Shown: piece after piece, positions 54,702 to 61,978 of the stretch
How the letters are laid out: each line of letters opens with the position of its first letter
Position numbering within the stretch: position 1 is the stretch's first letter
NCBI RefSeq assembly: GCF_000711245.1
Contig: NZ_JOMH01000001.1
Span: 2,412,830-2,476,829, forward strand
Direction: 5' to 3'
Source: Polycyclovorans algicola TG408
Lineage (GTDB): Bacteria; Pseudomonadota; Gammaproteobacteria; Nevskiales; Nevskiaceae
Length of the DNA stretch: 64,000 nt
The notes under the pieces: generated by a model
Told to the model about the DNA's origin: nothing
Seen by the model: the letters and a program-made list of their open reading frames with translations, nothing else
Database searches by the model: none
Position numbers and translations under genes: made by a program

Positions 54702-55316
54702 ATGAAGCAGCCTGATGCCACCATCGAAAAATCAGCACTGGAGCTAGCGCGACGCGCAGGTCTGCTGCGCGCCCGCGATCTAAAGGCCCGGGGCCTTCCC
54801 ACCGTTGTGCTCACTCGGCTCGTTGCTGCCGGAAAAATTCAGCGCGTGGCGCGTGGCCTTTACAGTCTGCCGAACAAACAGGTAAGCGAGCATCGCTCGC
54901 TGGCGGAAGTTGCCCTGCGGGTTCCGCGGGGTGTGATTTGCCTGCTGTCAGCGCTGCGCGTTCATGAGATCGGCACTCAGGCTCCGTTTGAGGTCTGGCT
55001 GGCGGTGCCGAACAATGTCGTGGCGCCGCGCCTTGATCAACCTGCGCTGCGCGTCATCCGTATGTCCGAATCAACACTTTCCGCGGGAGTTGATCGGGTG
55101 ATGGTGGACGGCATCACCGTGCCCGTTTTCTGTGTGGCCAAAACGGTTGCGGACTGCTTCAAATATCGCAACAAGATCGGCATCGACGTGGCACTCGAAG
55201 CCCTGCACGAAGGCTGGCGGCTGAAGCGTTTCACGATGGACGAGCTGGCGCGCTACGCGACGATCAACCGGGTGGCCAATGTCATGCGCCCCTATCTCGA
55301 ATCGCTCACCGCATGA
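54702..55316 (+). CDS. AbiEi-type antitoxin (type IV toxin-antitoxin)
   Basis: A 204-residue AbiEi-family protein. The N-terminal winged helix (LARRAGLLRARDLKARGLPTV, VAAGKIQRVARGLYSLPN) binds DNA; the C-terminal antitoxin domain has RGVICLLSALRVHEIGTQAP and VFCVAKTVADCFKYRNKIGIDVALEAL. In the studied systems AbiEi represses its promoter and counteracts the nucleotidyltransferase toxin AbiEii without the two forming a complex. Its stop overlaps the toxin start (ATGA). The upstream inverted repeat fits self-repression. Confidence 0.9.
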   Translation: MKQPDATIEKSALELARRAGLLRARDLKARGLPTVVLTRLVAAGKIQRVARGLYSLPNKQVSEHRSLAEVALRVPRGVICLLSALRVHEIGTQAPFEVWLAVPNNVVAPRLDQPALRVIRMSESTLSAGVDRVMVDGITVPVFCVAKTVADCFKYRNKIGIDVALEALHEGWRLKRFTMDELARYATINRVANVMRPYLESLTA

Positions 55317-56164
55317 GTCGCAACCTTGCCGCCTCAATCCGTGCCCGGCTGAAGAACGTTGCCGATGCGCGCAAACAGGATTTCAACCTGGTGCTGACCC
55401 ACTACGGCCTGGAGCGCCTGCTCTATCGCCTGTCGGTTTCGCCGCACGCGCCCAACTTTCTGCTTAAGGGCGCGCTGCTGTTCACTCTCTGGTACGACAC
55501 CCCGCACCGCCCTACGCGCGATGTCGATCTGCTCGGCTATGGCCCTGACGACATCGGTTCAGTGGTTGCCGTGTTTCAGGACATCTGCCGAATCGCTTTC
55601 GAAGATGGCATCGAGTTCGACCCGCAGCAGGTCTTCGGCAACGAAACCCGAAAGGAGGCTGGTTACGGCGGTGTGCGCATCGAGCTGCCTGCAACGCTAG
55701 ATGGTGCGCGTCTGACCCTGCAAGTAGACATCGGCTTCGGCGACGCGGTGACACCGGCACCTGAAGCAATTCTGTATCCGGTGCTGCTGAGCGATCTGCC
55801 GCCACCACAACTCCGCGCGTACCCGAAATATACGGTGGTCGCCGAGAAGTTTCATGCGATCTGTCTGCTCGGCCTGGCGAACAGCCGGATGAAGGACTAT
55901 TTCGATCTGTGGATTCTACTGCGCGAGGGTACGCTTGATCTCGGTGAGATGAAGCGGGCCATCGACGCGACATTCGCGCGCCGGAGAATGACGATGCCCG
56001 TGGTCCTGCCAGTCGGCCTGAGCAATAGCTTCGCCCTCGATGCTTCAAAGCAAATGCAATGGCGCGCGTTCCTCAGAAAGAATCGGCTTGAAGCGCTGGA
56101 GCTGGTCGAAATCGTTCAGATGCTTCGGAACGCATTTACGCGCGCCGGGATCATCGGGCCATAG
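55313..56164 (+). CDS. AbiEii-type nucleotidyltransferase toxin
   Basis: A 283-residue toxin of the AbiEii/AbiGii family (DNA polymerase beta-like nucleotidyltransferase fold). The active-site motif is FLLKGALLFTLWY followed by RPTRDVDLLGYG (the DxD). Further family motifs are LQVDIGFGDAV, YTVVAEKFHAICLLG and NSRMKDYFDLWILL. Known members transfer nucleotides, stop growth and can abort phage infection. It is translationally coupled to the antitoxin. Codon use and GC content return to the chromosomal style here, unlike the recombinase region. Confidence 0.92.
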   Translation: MSRNLAASIRARLKNVADARKQDFNLVLTHYGLERLLYRLSVSPHAPNFLLKGALLFTLWYDTPHRPTRDVDLLGYGPDDIGSVVAVFQDICRIAFEDGIEFDPQQVFGNETRKEAGYGGVRIELPATLDGARLTLQVDIGFGDAVTPAPEAILYPVLLSDLPPPQLRAYPKYTVVAEKFHAICLLGLANSRMKDYFDLWILLREGTLDLGEMKRAIDATFARRRMTMPVVLPVGLSNSFALDASKQMQWRAFLRKNRLEALELVEIVQMLRNAFTRAGIIGP

Positions 56165-56439
56165 ATTGTTTCGGCGCAATGAAATTTTCCCCGCGGCCTT
56201 CCAGCTACACTTTGCATGCATCTTCAACGTATTTCTTCGCCCAGCACAAAATTCTCCACCCCACTCGACTTCTGATTCAACCCGCTGATAACCTAATGTC
56301 CATGGATCACCGCACCCACTACACCTCGCCGTCGCGCCATCAGGTTCTCTTGATGGCTGGTCAGCGGGCTGCGCGCGGCAGCATCCATGCGACCTTCCTC
56401 ATACCCGGCGGCATATGCGTGTCCTCACGCTGTGACCCC

Positions 56440-56550
56440 GCCCGGGTAGCTCAAAGGTAGAGCAGCGGCCTTATAAGCCGACCCCTTCCATCGGAATGGC
56501 TTCGCCAGATTAGCGACAGGTTGCCGGTTCGAATCCGGCCCCGGGCACCA
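56440..56550 (+). tRNA. tRNA-Ile(UAU)-like gene with oversized variable region
   Basis: Acceptor stem GCCCGGG (56440-56446) pairs with CCCGGGC (56540-56546), and ACCA is encoded. The D-arm is GCTCAAAGGTAGAGC; the anticodon loop is CTTATAA (anticodon TAT, 56472-56474); the T-arm is GCCGGTTCGAATCCGGC. Between the anticodon stem and T-stem lie 41 nt (56482-56522), against 4-5 in normal isoleucine tRNAs and about 13-20 in class II tRNAs. Inside it are small hairpins (CCATcggaATGG; GGCttcGCC). It could be an insertion making a pseudogene, a novel long arm, or an att-like integration scar. Most bacteria read AUA with a CAU (lysidine) tRNA instead. Confidence 0.7.
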
Positions 56551-56577
56551 CTGAAATTGGTTCTCCGGAGTATCCCT

Positions 56578-57042
56578 GTGTCTACCATCAATCGCTTTCC
56601 CCCTGAACAGCTCGACGCCCTGAAGCGCGGTCGTGCCATCCCCTTCTTGATCGAGCATCGAGACGCTGCGTGCCCCGGTCACACCCTGACCGTCATCGGC
56701 ACCATTGATGACGGAAAGTTTTGGGCGCTGTTGTTGGCCGACGATGATCCGGACTGCAAGCTGGTCGACCTCACACTGGCTCTTCCGATGTTCGCCGAGC
56801 CGTTTCCGATCCAGAGTGATGCGTCCGATGCACAGGCCATCCATCGACTCTGGTCCGACTGGGAGGCGGGGGTGCGGGCGATGTACCTCCAGCTCTTTGA
56901 GAGTGTGGGCAGATTACTTTCGCTTCAGGCCTTGATCCGTGCCTTGGACGCCATCCCGCCGGAGTCCGAGGCGCCGCCGCCGCGCAAGCGAGCGAAGGCC
57001 AAGCAAGGCACCAAGCCACGTAAGAAGGGGAAACGCTCATGA
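56578..57042 (+). CDS. Hypothetical protein, first gene of the phosphatase/AAA+ operon
   Basis: A 154-residue protein from a GTG start with CCGGAG 7 bases upstream, beginning 28 bp after the odd tRNA. I recognise no family. The N-terminal 110 residues are mixed alpha/beta (RGRAIPFLIEHRDAACPGHTL, GKFWALLLADDDPDCKLVDL); the C-terminal 25 residues are strongly basic (PRKRAKAKQGTKPRKKGKR), suggesting nucleic-acid contact or a flexible tail. Its stop overlaps the next gene (ATGA). Confidence 0.75.
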   Translation: MSTINRFPPEQLDALKRGRAIPFLIEHRDAACPGHTLTVIGTIDDGKFWALLLADDDPDCKLVDLTLALPMFAEPFPIQSDASDAQAIHRLWSDWEAGVRAMYLQLFESVGRLLSLQALIRALDAIPPESEAPPPRKRAKAKQGTKPRKKGKRS

Positions 57043-57539
57043 GCTCGCCAACCCCACACCCCGGCAACATGTATGCCGGCGAGCGCGACAACGTCGCCGC
57101 CCTCAAGGCTGCCTACCCGTATCAGTTCACTGAACCTAATTCCTGGTCCTACAGCTGGCCTGACGGCTGGCACCACCTCGTCGAAGAAGCCTGTGCCGGT
57201 TTGTCTCGCCTGAATCCCGATAGCCGCTGGGTGCAGATCAAGGAAAAGTATGGCGGCCTGCGCCTGTATCACGCAGGCGGTCCGTTGCGCCTCGACTTGC
57301 ACACCCGAGCTGGATTTCATTCCTTCTCGGTCAAGCGCGAAGATGGCCCCACACAGCCGCCAAAGCTTCTTGAGCTGATCGCTTCGTTAGAGGAGACCAG
57401 CTTGGAGACCTGCTGCCTTTGCGGCGGGGTGCATGGATCAGGTCGTGGGATCACGGTCGGAGGATGGGTCATCACCGCCTGCGAAACCTGCGAGCCGTTA
57501 ATTCGCGCCCATCGCGCCTTGCCTTATGGGGAGCGATAA
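57039..57539 (+). CDS. Hypothetical protein with Cys-rich C-terminal knuckle
   Basis: A 166-residue protein of no family I know. The N-terminal part reads GWHHLVEEACAGLSRLNPDS and WVQIKEKYGGLRLYHAGG. Near the C-terminus four cysteines in CCLCGG (about residue 127) and ACETCEP (about 149) look like a zinc-binding pair of knuckles. It is coupled to the gene before by ATGA and lies 3 bp before the metallophosphoesterase. Confidence 0.75.
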   Translation: MSSPTPHPGNMYAGERDNVAALKAAYPYQFTEPNSWSYSWPDGWHHLVEEACAGLSRLNPDSRWVQIKEKYGGLRLYHAGGPLRLDLHTRAGFHSFSVKREDGPTQPPKLLELIASLEETSLETCCLCGGVHGSGRGITVGGWVITACETCEPLIRAHRALPYGER

Positions 57540-57542
57540 GCC

Positions 57543-58322
57543 ATGAAAATCCGCATCTACTCTGACCTGCACCTCGAGTTCGGACGCCCCTTCTGGCCCG
57601 CCACCAAGCGCGGCAAGGAAGAACTCGTGGTGCTGGCCGGTGACATCGCGGTTGGCACGGCCGGTGTGAAGTGGGCCATTGAATCCTTCCCTCACGTGCC
57701 CGTTGTCTATGTGATGGGGAATCATGAGTTCTACCGCCACGACATCGACTCGCTACTTGCGGGCTGCATGAAGATGGCTCAGGGCACCAACGTCCATATC
57801 CTCGAGTGCGGTGCCCTCGACGTCGGCGGCATCCGCGTGCTCGGCTGCACCCTGTGGACCGACTACGCCCTGCTGGGCGCGGACCGTGTGCCCGAAGCCC
57901 AGCAATGGGCCCAGCAGAATCTTGCTGACCATAGCTACATCCGCCTTTGGGGACAGGAGCGCTTCCACCCGTCGGATGCAGCAGGGGAATATGCCGATAG
58001 TGCTCAGTGGCTGGACGAACAGATCACCCAGGCCGAGAAGGACAGGTTACCGCTGCTGGTCGTCACCCATCATGGCCCGACTGCTGCTACTGAAGATCCC
58101 TACTACAAGGGACAGATCGGTAGTACCTGCTTCCACTCCAACGCCGATCACCTGATTCGCCCGCCAGTGCGCATGTGGGTGCATGGGCACACCCACTACA
58201 ACGTCGATCTGATGCAGAACGGCGTGCGCATCGTCAGCAACCAGTTGGGCTATCCGAAAGAGGGTGTGCATGGCTTCCGGAAGGACGGTCTCTTCACCTT
58301 CGACAAGGGAGAGGCGCCGTGA
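57543..58322 (+). CDS. Calcineurin-like metallophosphoesterase
   Basis: A 259-residue phosphoesterase. All five metal-binding blocks are visible: SDLHLEFG (residues 7-14), VLAGDIAVG, VMGNHEFYRHD, VVTHHGPTA and VHGHTHYNVD. The family hydrolyses phosphomonoesters or diesters (nucleotides, nucleic acids) with two metal ions. No signal peptide, so cytoplasmic. It overlaps the next gene by 4 bases (GTGA). Substrate unknown; the operon pairs it with a second, PPP-type phosphatase. Confidence 0.9.
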   Translation: MKIRIYSDLHLEFGRPFWPATKRGKEELVVLAGDIAVGTAGVKWAIESFPHVPVVYVMGNHEFYRHDIDSLLAGCMKMAQGTNVHILECGALDVGGIRVLGCTLWTDYALLGADRVPEAQQWAQQNLADHSYIRLWGQERFHPSDAAGEYADSAQWLDEQITQAEKDRLPLLVVTHHGPTAATEDPYYKGQIGSTCFHSNADHLIRPPVRMWVHGHTHYNVDLMQNGVRIVSNQLGYPKEGVHGFRKDGLFTFDKGEAP

Positions 58323-59203
58323 TCTACAGGGACTTTCATATCGAACTGCACCAGGATTCTGATCGAGATCCGGAGAGCCGCGGACGCTTTCTGATTGTCG
58401 GCGATGTGCACGGGCAGATGGACATGCTCATGCGCTTGATGGACCTCGCCGGTTATGACGCCAGTGTCGACTGGCTCATTGCGGTGGGCGATCTGGTTGA
58501 TCGCGGCCCCGCATCAGCCGAGGTGCTGCGCTGGGTTACCGGCGGGAAACGGCGCTTCAGCCTGCTCGGCAACCACGACGCCATGATGCTGGACGCGGAG
58601 TTCCTGAGTAACGCGGACTTGACCTGGATGCGCAACGGCGGCACCTGGTCTATTGGGCTGGAGGAACTCGAGCTCAACCTGCTGCGGCGATTGGTCAGCG
58701 GCTTTCCCTTGACGGCCCGGCTTCACCTTCATGGCGGAATCAAGATCGGCGTGGTGCACGGTGAGGTGCGTCCAGGAACAACCTGGAAGCAGCTACAGCG
58801 TTCCGAGTATTCCACGGGCGATGCACTCGATGACCGGAGTGGCGCTCTCATCTCAAGCCTGCTGTGGGGCCGACAGCGCTACTACTGCTCTCGAGCCCTC
58901 AAGAGCACGTCCCGCATCGAGATCGAAAAGATCCTCAAGCCCGTGCGCGGTGTGGACCTCGTGATCTGCGGCCACACGATCATGCCGACGCGGGAACCCC
59001 TGCGCTTCGGCTCCCACCTGTTCATCGATACCGGCGCTTGGCAAACCCCGAATGGCCGCTTGACCGCAGTGGATCCGGTGGCCGGGGTGTACTGGCAGGT
59101 CGGGCATGAGGAGGATCAGCAGTGGGGCCCGACGCCACTGCCGGCACCCGTCAATGTGAGCCTGCCGAAGAAGGCTCGCAAGGGGAGGCCGCCTCATGAA
59201 TGA
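58319..59203 (+). CDS. PPP-family protein phosphatase-like metallophosphatase
   Basis: A 294-residue phosphatase with the PPP signature set: LIVGDVHGQMDML, AVGDLVDRGPAS, LLGNHDAMM, IGVVHGEVRP and VICGHTIMPTREP. These are the motifs of bacterial Ser/Thr protein phosphatases of the PrpA/lambda phosphatase group and of diadenosine tetraphosphatases, so the substrate may be a phosphoprotein or a dinucleotide. The C-terminal 20 residues are basic. The GTG at 58319 is chosen for its overlap with the previous stop. It overlaps the AAA+ gene by 8 bp. Confidence 0.9.
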   Translation: MIYRDFHIELHQDSDRDPESRGRFLIVGDVHGQMDMLMRLMDLAGYDASVDWLIAVGDLVDRGPASAEVLRWVTGGKRRFSLLGNHDAMMLDAEFLSNADLTWMRNGGTWSIGLEELELNLLRRLVSGFPLTARLHLHGGIKIGVVHGEVRPGTTWKQLQRSEYSTGDALDDRSGALISSLLWGRQRYYCSRALKSTSRIEIEKILKPVRGVDLVICGHTIMPTREPLRFGSHLFIDTGAWQTPNGRLTAVDPVAGVYWQVGHEEDQQWGPTPLPAPVNVSLPKKARKGRPPHE

Positions 59204-60836
59204 CGAGGAATTGATCGCCCTTCTCGACACATTTGGGCCGGTGCCCGGCTGCGAGGCGCGCCCGGCGGGGATCACACGGTTGCTGGCCTTTCGCCTGCAT
59301 GCGCTCTGCCGCGTCCCGCAAATCTCTCGGGGCTACCTCGCGCCGCGTGTCGCCAACAGTGAGGTGCTGGCATCTGATCTGGGCCCTGTGCTGCTCGAAT
59401 ACCTCCATGCATCAGGCGTCAGCATCGAGCTGAAGGAAATGACCCTGAAGGACGGAAACTTCACCGCCCTGCGGGGCGTGATGGTTCTGGACACCTTTGT
59501 GTGTCGGTTATTGCCCAAGTGCATTGCGCAGTTCGGGGACCCGCCGCTACAGATCAATCGCTTCCCCGGCGCACTGAAGATGTCGGCCAACGTGGCCATC
59601 TGGGTGTTGATGGGAGAGCTCTATCGGCTGGACGCGCCAAGCAAGGACCTCCGTGAGTTATTCCTTCGGATCTCTGAGCTGCCCCCGGAATGGCGAGAGG
59701 CCTATCCGGAAATGGCGGCCAGATACGTGGTGCGTTCGCCGGGCGCGCCTCCAGAGCGCGATACCAAACCTCCGGAGTCCGAGCTCAAGGTCAACCCTGC
59801 GTCCATTGTTCGTTCGATGCCACCCGGCCAGCGACCCAGGAAGCCGAAATCTCAGCATGGATGCACGTGGAAGCTGACGGATGAGGGGCAAGTACTCGAG
59901 CGGCTGAAGGCACAGGCAGAGATGAAGGACTCGAATCCCGCGATCACCTATGCCCTCGAAAGCCTCTCGCTGGGCTATGAGCGGCAGTTACCGCTGGCAC
60001 GGCGGCAACAGGCTGATGCCGTCGACAGGTTGGTGCAGCGCTTCCCCAACTTCGCCCCGGTTTGCCGCTGGGTGTCGGACCAGGTGCGTCTGTGTGCCTT
60101 GATGCGGGTACCGCTGCGTCTGCCACCGATGTTGCTGCTTGGCCCGCCAGGCATTGGCAAGACGATGTTTTGTATCGAACTGGCCCAGGAGCTGGGGGCC
60201 GAGGCCTGTGTGCGATCGCTGGCCGAGATGTCGGCGTCCTGGCTGATTACCGGTGGAAGCGCCCAGTGGTCCAACGGCCGGCCGGGTGTGATCGCCGAAC
60301 ACCTGTCGCGCTGTCCGAAGGATCGCATTCCGTGGTTCGTCTTTGATGAACTCGACAAGGCGTCGAGTGATCGTGGCTTTCCTGTGGGCCCCGCACTACT
60401 CGGACTTCTGGAGCCCTATACCGCGCAACGATTCCGTGACGAGTGCCTCGAGATCGAGATGGACGTCCGCCCTGCGGGCTTCATCTTCACCGCCAATGAG
60501 TTGAAGCGGATTCGACCTGAGCTGATCAGCCGGCTCCACGTCATCGCCGTACCGGCACCCACAGCATTTGAGATGCCGGCGGTCGTGGCGTCGGTCGATG
60601 CCCAGCTACGCAAAGAACAGCCCGAGCTCAGCAAGGTGTTCAGCCCGATTGATACCCAGGTGCTGTTGCATTTGGAAGCGGTGGCACCGAGGGAACTGCG
60701 CAGACATCTGCAGGCGGGCTATGCCAATGCCGTGAGGCGGACAGCGAAGCTGCGGGGGCGGCGGGATCTGCTGCTGAAGGATTTGCCATCAGGAGTAGGC
60801 GGCTCGCACGACGCGTCAGACAGACGGGTGCATTGA
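59196..60836 (+). CDS. Lon-like AAA+ ATPase without protease domain
   Basis: A 546-residue AAA+ protein. Walker A is GPPGIGKT (316-323), Walker B is WFVFDELDKA (380-389, with D384 and E385), sensor 1 is FIFTANELKRI and an arginine-finger-like segment is PELISRLHVI. These resemble the Lon AAA module; no Ser-Lys protease domain follows, as only about 60 residues remain after the lid domain. The first 300 residues are a helical region of no family I know (DVCRLLPKC-type: MVLDTFVCRLLPKCIAQFG). Presumably an ATP-driven remodeller acting with the four preceding gene products. Cytoplasmic. Confidence 0.88.
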   Translation: MNDEELIALLDTFGPVPGCEARPAGITRLLAFRLHALCRVPQISRGYLAPRVANSEVLASDLGPVLLEYLHASGVSIELKEMTLKDGNFTALRGVMVLDTFVCRLLPKCIAQFGDPPLQINRFPGALKMSANVAIWVLMGELYRLDAPSKDLRELFLRISELPPEWREAYPEMAARYVVRSPGAPPERDTKPPESELKVNPASIVRSMPPGQRPRKPKSQHGCTWKLTDEGQVLERLKAQAEMKDSNPAITYALESLSLGYERQLPLARRQQADAVDRLVQRFPNFAPVCRWVSDQVRLCALMRVPLRLPPMLLLGPPGIGKTMFCIELAQELGAEACVRSLAEMSASWLITGGSAQWSNGRPGVIAEHLSRCPKDRIPWFVFDELDKASSDRGFPVGPALLGLLEPYTAQRFRDECLEIEMDVRPAGFIFTANELKRIRPELISRLHVIAVPAPTAFEMPAVVASVDAQLRKEQPELSKVFSPIDTQVLLHLEAVAPRELRRHLQAGYANAVRRTAKLRGRRDLLLKDLPSGVGGSHDASDRRVH

Positions 60837-60875
60837 TGAGGGGGAGGGGGACTGCAATCTAACGACGATCTCGGG

Positions 60876-61266
60876 ATGCTCAAACGCTTGCCTTCGTATC
60901 TGAACGAGGAACAGCGCAAGCAACTGGCGAAGATGGTCTGCCGCCTTTTTCTATCACTGGTGGCTTGATGTCGCCAGGCAGTCAGCGATGCTCGGCTTCT
61001 CGCCTGACAGTGATGCTGTCGTCGGGTTTCGCGAAGGCGCCGCGCCTCCCGACGACCAGAACCTGTTGGCACGCGTCGATCACCTGTTCGCCATTCACGA
61101 GAGCTTGCGATTGATGCTTCCACACAACCGCGAACTGGCATATCAATGGCCCACAGTCCGAAATCGGGCGTTCGATAACCGGTCGCCCGTCGAGATCATG
61201 ATCGAGCAGGGCCTGCCGGGAATGGTGGTTGTCTGTGGCTATCTGGACGAAGCGAGAGGCGCGTGA
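60876..61266 (+). pseudogene. MbcA/ParS-like (DUF2384) antitoxin, frameshifted
   Basis: Two frames together give a complete Xre/MbcA/ParS antitoxin: MLKRLPSYLNEEQRKQLAK and MVCRLF in frame one, then YHWWLDVARQSAMLGFSPDS, LLARVDHLFAIHESLRLMLP and AFDNRSPVEIMIEQGLPGM in frame two. The shift is in a run of five T (60946-60950); four would restore one frame. The C-terminal toxin-binding domain is intact. No RES-domain toxin follows: 61267-61447 holds only short fragments (THRINGIRTVLQ) that I cannot assign. It may be a recent mutation or a sequencing error. Confidence 0.78.
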
Positions 61267-61447
61267 TGGGGCTGCTTGATGAAATCGACTACTGCATCAG
61301 ATCTGATTCATGCCGCGCCCCTCGAACAGGGCACCCATCGAATCAACGGAATTCGCACCGTTCTGCAGTAAGTCCACTTCTCCTTCCAAGATATCCGTGT
61401 TGCCGAGGTAAAACCCGCTGTGCCGGGCTGTGAAACGCTCAGGCGGT

Positions 61448-61897
61448 CTAGGCGATGACGATCTGAAAGTTGGTCAATGCATGTTGCACGTAAACGTCGT
61501 CGCGCAACACCAGCAGTGCCGACCCTGCCAAATCAAAGCCTAATGCTTCGTCGAGTAGGCCGTTGGCACTGATCAATCGTGCTTCGCGGCCCGCCAGTCG
61601 CTGTAAGGCTTCATAACCTTGCGCCTGAATCGCAATGTGCAGTTCCCCTTGTGCAAATGATGGCGTGAGCTTGATCAGACGGGATTGATCCACCCAACCC
61701 TCGTGCGGCAGGCAGGGTTCCGCCTGACCCGCTGCGGCTAGCAATCGCACGTGCAGCCGCAGGGCAACAGGGCTCTGGGCATCTCGCGCGTCTTCCGTCG
61801 CGAGGGCCGTGTTCATCATGACGCGTGGTGTTCTGGAAAATTCATCCATGGTGCGTGCCAATGGGACTCTTGAGGTGACTGCCTGTGTTGTGTCCAT
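61448..61897 (-). CDS. Hypothetical protein divergent from the caspase-like gene
   Basis: A 149-residue protein, no signal peptide, no family recognised. It has alternating hydrophobic strands (VALRLHVRLLAAAGQ, GELHIAIQAQGYEALQRLAG, ALLVLRDDVYVQHAL) suggesting a small beta-rich fold. It is divergent from the caspase-like DGR target with an 81-bp gap, so the two may share a promoter region. Function unknown. Confidence 0.6.
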   Translation of the reverse strand: MDTTQAVTSRVPLARTMDEFSRTPRVMMNTALATEDARDAQSPVALRLHVRLLAAAGQAEPCLPHEGWVDQSRLIKLTPSFAQGELHIAIQAQGYEALQRLAGREARLISANGLLDEALGFDLAGSALLVLRDDVYVQHALTNFQIVIA

Positions 61898-61978
61898 TTA
61901 TCGGGATGGGCCGCCACCACATCACGTACGGGGGCCATCCCGATACTTAACAAAATGCATCGTTGTGAAGAGGGGTAC

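Noticed and set aside
56296-56460. Small 54-codon frame before the tRNA
   Set aside because: No ribosome-binding site or similarity, and it runs into the tRNA.
59196-60836. Full Lon protease
   Set aside because: The AAA module is Lon-like but there is no Ser-Lys protease domain and too little sequence after it to hold one.
61267-61447. Possible RES toxin after the MbcA-like antitoxin
   Set aside because: Fragments such as THRINGIRTVLQ do not match RES motifs and the frames are short and interrupted.
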